This document shows, one piece after another, positions 60,960 through 64,000 of a stretch of 64,000 nucleotides of DNA. Source of the stretch: an uncultured Syntrophobacterales bacterium. Its GTDB lineage: Bacteria; Desulfobacterota; Syntrophia; Syntrophales; UBA5619. Position numbers and translations under genes: made by a program. Position 1 is the stretch's first letter, and every line of letters begins with the position of its first letter. Where the stretch lies: the NCBI GenBank assembly GCA_903928915.1, contig CAIYSL010000125.1:1-64000 (forward strand), read 5' to 3'. The notes beneath the pieces were generated by a model. That model saw nothing but the letters and a program-made list of their open reading frames with translations, was not told where the DNA came from and searched no databases.

Positions 60960-61742
60960 CTACAGGATGATTTCCTGGCACTGGGTCCGTTTGGTCTTCG
61001 TGTCGGTCACCCATTTGCGGACGAGCTTTCCGAGTCCCCAAAGGGGACCGGAAAGGCTGTAGCCGAAGGCAAAGGTGAACATCATGATCTGCGGTTCCGC
61101 CACCACGATCACCAGGATCAAGATGATCAGCACGAAGGACATGAAGGGTTTGCGCGAAAAGAAATTCAGGTCCTTGAAACTGTAGTACTTGATGCTGCTG
61201 ACCATGAACAAGGACAGGGCAACCACTCCCAGCAACACCGCCATGCTTGGATAGCGCCCCTCGCCTCCCAGGTAGAAATACAGCAGCACCGCGGTCGCTA
61301 CGGCGGCGGCCCCGCCGGGGATGGGCAGGCCGTTGAACACCCGGCTGTCGACGACCCCGATCTGCACGTTGAACCGCGCGAGCCGCAGCGCGCCGCAGAC
61401 GGCAAACAGGAACGCCGCCAACCAGCCCCATTTGCCGTAGGCGGACAGCGACCAGGTGTACACCAACAGCCCCGGGGCCACCCCGAATGTCACCAGGTCG
61501 CACAGGGAATCGTACTCGGCGCCGAACTTGCTCGTCGTATGGGTGATCCGGGCGATGCGGCCGTCCAGCCCGTCCAGGACCGCCGCGATCAGGATAGCGA
61601 TTGCCGCGATCTCGTACATCCCCTTCATAGATGCGATCGCGGAGTAGAAGCCGCCGAAGAGGTTTGCCGTGGTGAAGAGGTTCGGCAGGACATATATCCC
61701 CCGTTTCATGCGATCCCTTCTGAATGGGTGATCCTTTCTCAT
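60960..61742 (-). CDS. pssA: CDP-diacylglycerol--serine O-phosphatidyltransferase PssA (type II)
   Basis: Integral-membrane CDP-alcohol phosphatidyltransferase that makes phosphatidylserine. The 260-residue protein has about seven to eight helices and the signature DGLDGRIAR...SKFGAEYDSLCD (DGxxAR-x8-GxxxDxxxD). The ATG at 61742 overlaps the psd stop and has AGGAG upstream; an ATG 11 codons later is possible. The C-terminus is basic and cytoplasmic. It acts with the psd gene product to make phosphatidylethanolamine. Confidence 0.94.
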   Translation of the reverse strand: MRKDHPFRRDRMKRGIYVLPNLFTTANLFGGFYSAIASMKGMYEIAAIAILIAAVLDGLDGRIARITHTTSKFGAEYDSLCDLVTFGVAPGLLVYTWSLSAYGKWGWLAAFLFAVCGALRLARFNVQIGVVDSRVFNGLPIPGGAAAVATAVLLYFYLGGEGRYPSMAVLLGVVALSLFMVSSIKYYSFKDLNFFSRKPFMSFVLIILILVIVVAEPQIMMFTFAFGYSLSGPLWGLGKLVRKWVTDTKTKRTQCQEIIL

Positions 61743-62380
61743 GGCAGTTCTCCTATGGGTGTCTCGCCGGCCCGGACCTTGTCGCCCTTCTTGACCAGGA
61801 GGGTGGATCCCGCCGGGAGGAACAGCTCAACCCGCGAGCCGAACCGGATCAGACCGAGCCGCTCGCCTCTTCGCATCTTCATCCCCTGATTCACCCAGCA
61901 GACGATCCGCCGTGCGATCAGCCCGGCGATCTGCACGACCGTGACCTCCTGTCCCTCGTCCGTCCGGATCTCAACCGTGTTCCGCTCATTGAGCGCCGAG
62001 GCCTTGTCGAGGTTTGCCGACAGAAACCTGCCCGGTTTGTACCTCACCGAGACGACCTCGCCGGAGCAGGGAACCCTGTTTACGTGCACATTGAACACGT
62101 TCATGAAGATGCTGATCTTCACCAGCTGGCGCCCGGGATGGCCTTCGTCGGTCACCCGGTCGATACCGATCACCCGTCCGTCCGCCGGGGATGCGAGCTG
62201 ACGGGGGTTCTCCGGCGGCCTCCGCTCCGGGTTGCGGAAGAACCAGGCAACGAACAGGGCAAGCAGAAGGAGCACCGCGGCGAGCCAGGTCAGTCCGGCG
62301 AGCAAGGCGATGATCGCGCCCACCCCCGGGATGAGGATGAACGGAACGCCTTCGGAAGCTATGTAGCCTGTATGATGCAT
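61739..62380 (-). CDS. psd: phosphatidylserine decarboxylase, archaeal/short type
   Basis: Pyruvoyl enzyme that decarboxylates phosphatidylserine to phosphatidylethanolamine. The 213-residue protein is of the short PSD-A type: an N-terminal hydrophobic hairpin (about 15-50), SPADGRVIG, ISIFMNVFNVHVNRVP and the self-cleavage Gly-Ser in IRFGSRVELFLP. The ATG at 62380 (MHHTGYIASEGVPF) gives the usual family start. It overlaps pssA by four bases, so both steps of PE synthesis are made together. Confidence 0.94.
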   Translation of the reverse strand: MHHTGYIASEGVPFILIPGVGAIIALLAGLTWLAAVLLLLALFVAWFFRNPERRPPENPRQLASPADGRVIGIDRVTDEGHPGRQLVKISIFMNVFNVHVNRVPCSGEVVSVRYKPGRFLSANLDKASALNERNTVEIRTDEGQEVTVVQIAGLIARRIVCWVNQGMKMRRGERLGLIRFGSRVELFLPAGSTLLVKKGDKVRAGETPIGELP

Positions 62381-62480
62381 CTCAGCGTGGTCTCTACCGG
62401 TCGTTTGACCCGGTCGGTAACGGTTCATTCTGTTGCCGGCCGCCCCGTACCTGTCCGAGGCTGGCCTTATCGTATTTCGG

Positions 62481-63203
62481 TTACAATGTCAACTTCTTAT
62501 CGGCATTACCGGGGCGTTTCCCGTACGTTGACTCCGCCTCGGAGAGCCTGAGGTAGCGCGGGGCAAAGGTCCGGGCATCCACGCTGTCGCCCTCGCGGTA
62601 CCGCGCAAGCCCGATGATGCCCACGCGGGAGGCCATGATCCGATTATGGCCTCCGCAGCCGACGATCGCCCGGCCGTGCGTCATTTCACGGATGAGCTGC
62701 GCATACCGCAGCGCCCCGTCCCCCAAGAATACGATCGGTTCGTCCGGGAGTTCCCCGAGCACCCCGGCGACTGCGGAAATCCGGTCCGGCTGCGCGGCGC
62801 GGGGAATGCCATCGGGCCCGATCCGGTACAGCCCCGCGTACACCTGCTCCCTGCGGGCGTCGAGCAGCGGACAGATCAGATTCGGGCAGGGGCCGAGGTT
62901 CAGCGAAAGCGCCGCCAGCGTCGATACCGCTGCGACGGGTGTTCCCCAGGCCAGGGCCAGCCCCTTGACGGTGCTCACCCCCATCCTGAGACCGGTGAAT
63001 GAACCGGGGCCCACCGTACAGGCCAGCAGGTCTACGTCCTGGGGAGCGCGCCCGGCCAGCGCCAACAGCCCATCGAGGGCAGGGAGCAGGACCTCTGCAT
63101 GGTGCCGTGCGAGATCGAGAAACAGCTCGGCGCGGACCTCCCCTTCATCCAGCAGGGCAAGCCCAACGGTGGTCGTCGCGCAGTCGATGGCCAGGACACG
63201 CAT
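62481..63203 (-). CDS. tsaB: tRNA threonylcarbamoyladenosine biosynthesis protein TsaB
   Basis: Non-catalytic ASKHA partner of TsaD in t6A synthesis. The 240-residue protein has VLAIDCATTTVGLALLD at the start, LARHHAEVLLPALDGLL, TVGPGSFTGLRMGVSTVKGLA and LLDARREQVYAGLY. The usual C-terminal region is present. The ATG at 63203 lies two bases after the rseP stop. tsaD is about 31 kb away in the same window. Confidence 0.94.
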   Translation of the reverse strand: MRVLAIDCATTTVGLALLDEGEVRAELFLDLARHHAEVLLPALDGLLALAGRAPQDVDLLACTVGPGSFTGLRMGVSTVKGLALAWGTPVAAVSTLAALSLNLGPCPNLICPLLDARREQVYAGLYRIGPDGIPRAAQPDRISAVAGVLGELPDEPIVFLGDGALRYAQLIREMTHGRAIVGCGGHNRIMASRVGIIGLARYREGDSVDARTFAPRYLRLSEAESTYGKRPGNADKKLTL

Positions 63204-63205
63204 CT

Positions 63206-64000
63206 CTATCCCGTCACATACTTGATGATTCTGTCGATCACTTCGATATTCAGCCGTCCGATATCCAGCACGAAGACGAACAGCATCAGCAGCGCCAGCA
63301 GGACAAACCCGATCTGCTGGGCCATCTCCCGCCACCGGATGTTGACCTCGCGTCCCGTCACCAGTTCGATCAGATAGAACAGCAGATGCCCCCCGTCCAG
63401 GATCGGAATAGGCAGCAGGTTGAGGACCGCCAGGTTGATGCTCAGAAGCGCCATGAACAGGACAAAAGGGATGATCCCTTCCCGCACCTGCGCCCCGGCG
63501 ATCTGGGCGATCAGGATCGGACCGCCCAGGGTCTTCGGGGATACCACCCCTTGAAACATCTTGACGATGCTCACCACGGTCAGCCTGCAGATCGTCCCCG
63601 TCTGCTTAAGACCGGCCCAGAAGGCCGCGACGGGGTTGAGCCTCTCCACGAAGGTGCGCGGCGCGGGACTGATCCCGATCTTGTACGCCGCGACGGTCTC
63701 ACCGAAGACGTTCGCCCCCGTCGTGAGCTTCGGCGTTACAGTCACCTCCTGGGAGGTCCCGCCTCGCTGCACAGTGATCCGCAAGGGGCTCCCCCCGCTC
63801 GCGCTGACGATCTCTGAGATATCGTCCCACTTCTTGACTGCAGTCCCCGCGATGTCGACGAGGATGTCCCCTTCCCGGAGGCCCGCCTCGGCGGCGGCGG
63901 AACCCGGCTGCAGCCCGCCGACCTCCGTGGTCAGGACCGGGATCCCCGCCATGTTCACCACGGTGAATATCAGCAGGGCAAGCAGCATGTTGAACAGGGG
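63206..64000 (-). CDS. rseP: site-2 metalloprotease RseP (5' end outside window)
   Basis: Intramembrane zinc protease that cleaves anti-sigma factors such as RseA. Only the C-terminal 265 residues are present; the HExxH motif lies upstream of the window edge. Visible are the end of a membrane helix (PLFNMLLALLIF), a PDZ domain (about residues 28-95 of the fragment: GLQPGSAAAEAGLREGDILVDIAG), and the conserved NLAVLNLLPIPILDGGHLLFYLIE helix with the third zinc ligand Asp in LDGG, then a last membrane helix. Confidence 0.93.
   Translation of the reverse strand, partial: PLFNMLLALLIFTVVNMAGIPVLTTEVGGLQPGSAAAEAGLREGDILVDIAGTAVKKWDDISEIVSASGGSPLRITVQRGGTSQEVTVTPKLTTGANVFGETVAAYKIGISPAPRTFVERLNPVAAFWAGLKQTGTICRLTVVSIVKMFQGVVSPKTLGGPILIAQIAGAQVREGIIPFVLFMALLSINLAVLNLLPIPILDGGHLLFYLIELVTGREVNIRWREMAQQIGFVLLALLMLFVFVLDIGRLNIEVIDRIIKYVTG

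Noticed and set aside
1..64000. CRISPR arrays, insertion sequences, toxin-antitoxin or phage genes
   Set aside because: No regularly spaced repeats, transposase motifs or terminal inverted repeats were seen on either strand by eye.

Overview
The window is GC-rich chromosomal DNA from a Gram-negative bacterium, most likely a member of the Desulfobacterota (former Deltaproteobacteria, Syntrophales/Geobacter-like). This rests on the xerC-hslV-hslU order, LptF/LptG and a lipid A aminoarabinose pathway (an outer membrane is present), bifunctional-nuclease/miaB pairing, B12-type radical SAM proteins, archaeal-type phosphatidylserine decarboxylase and acyl-CoA transferase/GNAT fusions. No phage, insertion sequence, integrase or CRISPR array is visible. 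Genes are densely packed and many neighbours share ATGA or TGATG overlaps.

Layout. 1-4282 (minus): miaB, a bifunctional nuclease, xerC, hslV, hslU (cut by the window edge). 4402-6049 (plus): a strong promoter, a structured leader with two similar stem-loop modules, a dCMP deaminase-like gene and an unknown protein with a C-terminal Cys cluster. 6144-9859: a B12-binding radical SAM gene and, divergently, a histidine kinase/response regulator pair. 9923-22905 (minus): a 12-gene run that begins with the 4-amino-4-deoxy-L-arabinose (Ara4N) lipid A genes arnT, arnB, arnC, split arnA (two genes) and arnD, and continues with a PHP phosphatase-like protein, a GT4 glycosyltransferase, a methyltransferase, an alpha-toroid-like protein, a hexapeptide acyltransferase and a second B12-type radical SAM protein. 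23122-26215 (plus): crotonase, lptF, lptG. 26346-31938 (minus): ahcY, DUF502, panD, panC, rsmA, tsaD. 32035-33657: nadB; 33676-34977: purB (minus).

35336-48065 (plus) carries a catalytically altered acyl-CoA transferase/GNAT fusion, a secreted TolB/FG-GAP-like protein, tRNA-Met, a YheT-like hydrolase, a Nudix protein with a split Nudix box, an aminotransferase/HAD phosphatase pair, and an operon of an intact transferase/GNAT fusion, a Pta-N-like P-loop/DRTGG protein, a phosphohexomutase and a PilZ protein. 48118-64000 (minus) is mainly housekeeping: thioredoxin-like, tRNA-Pro, rdgB, rph, amidase, rel, proS, ispG, a PurF homologue without the N-terminal Cys, aminotransferase, coaD, rsmD, asd, pssA, psd, tsaB and rseP (cut by the window edge).

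The parts most worth following up are the extended arn operon, the tandem-module leader before the deaminase, the fusion paralogue whose catalytic Glu is Tyr, the probable CTG start of rdgB with its tail inside tRNA-Pro, and the unknown 275-residue protein. All functional calls are from reading motifs by eye; no database search was run.
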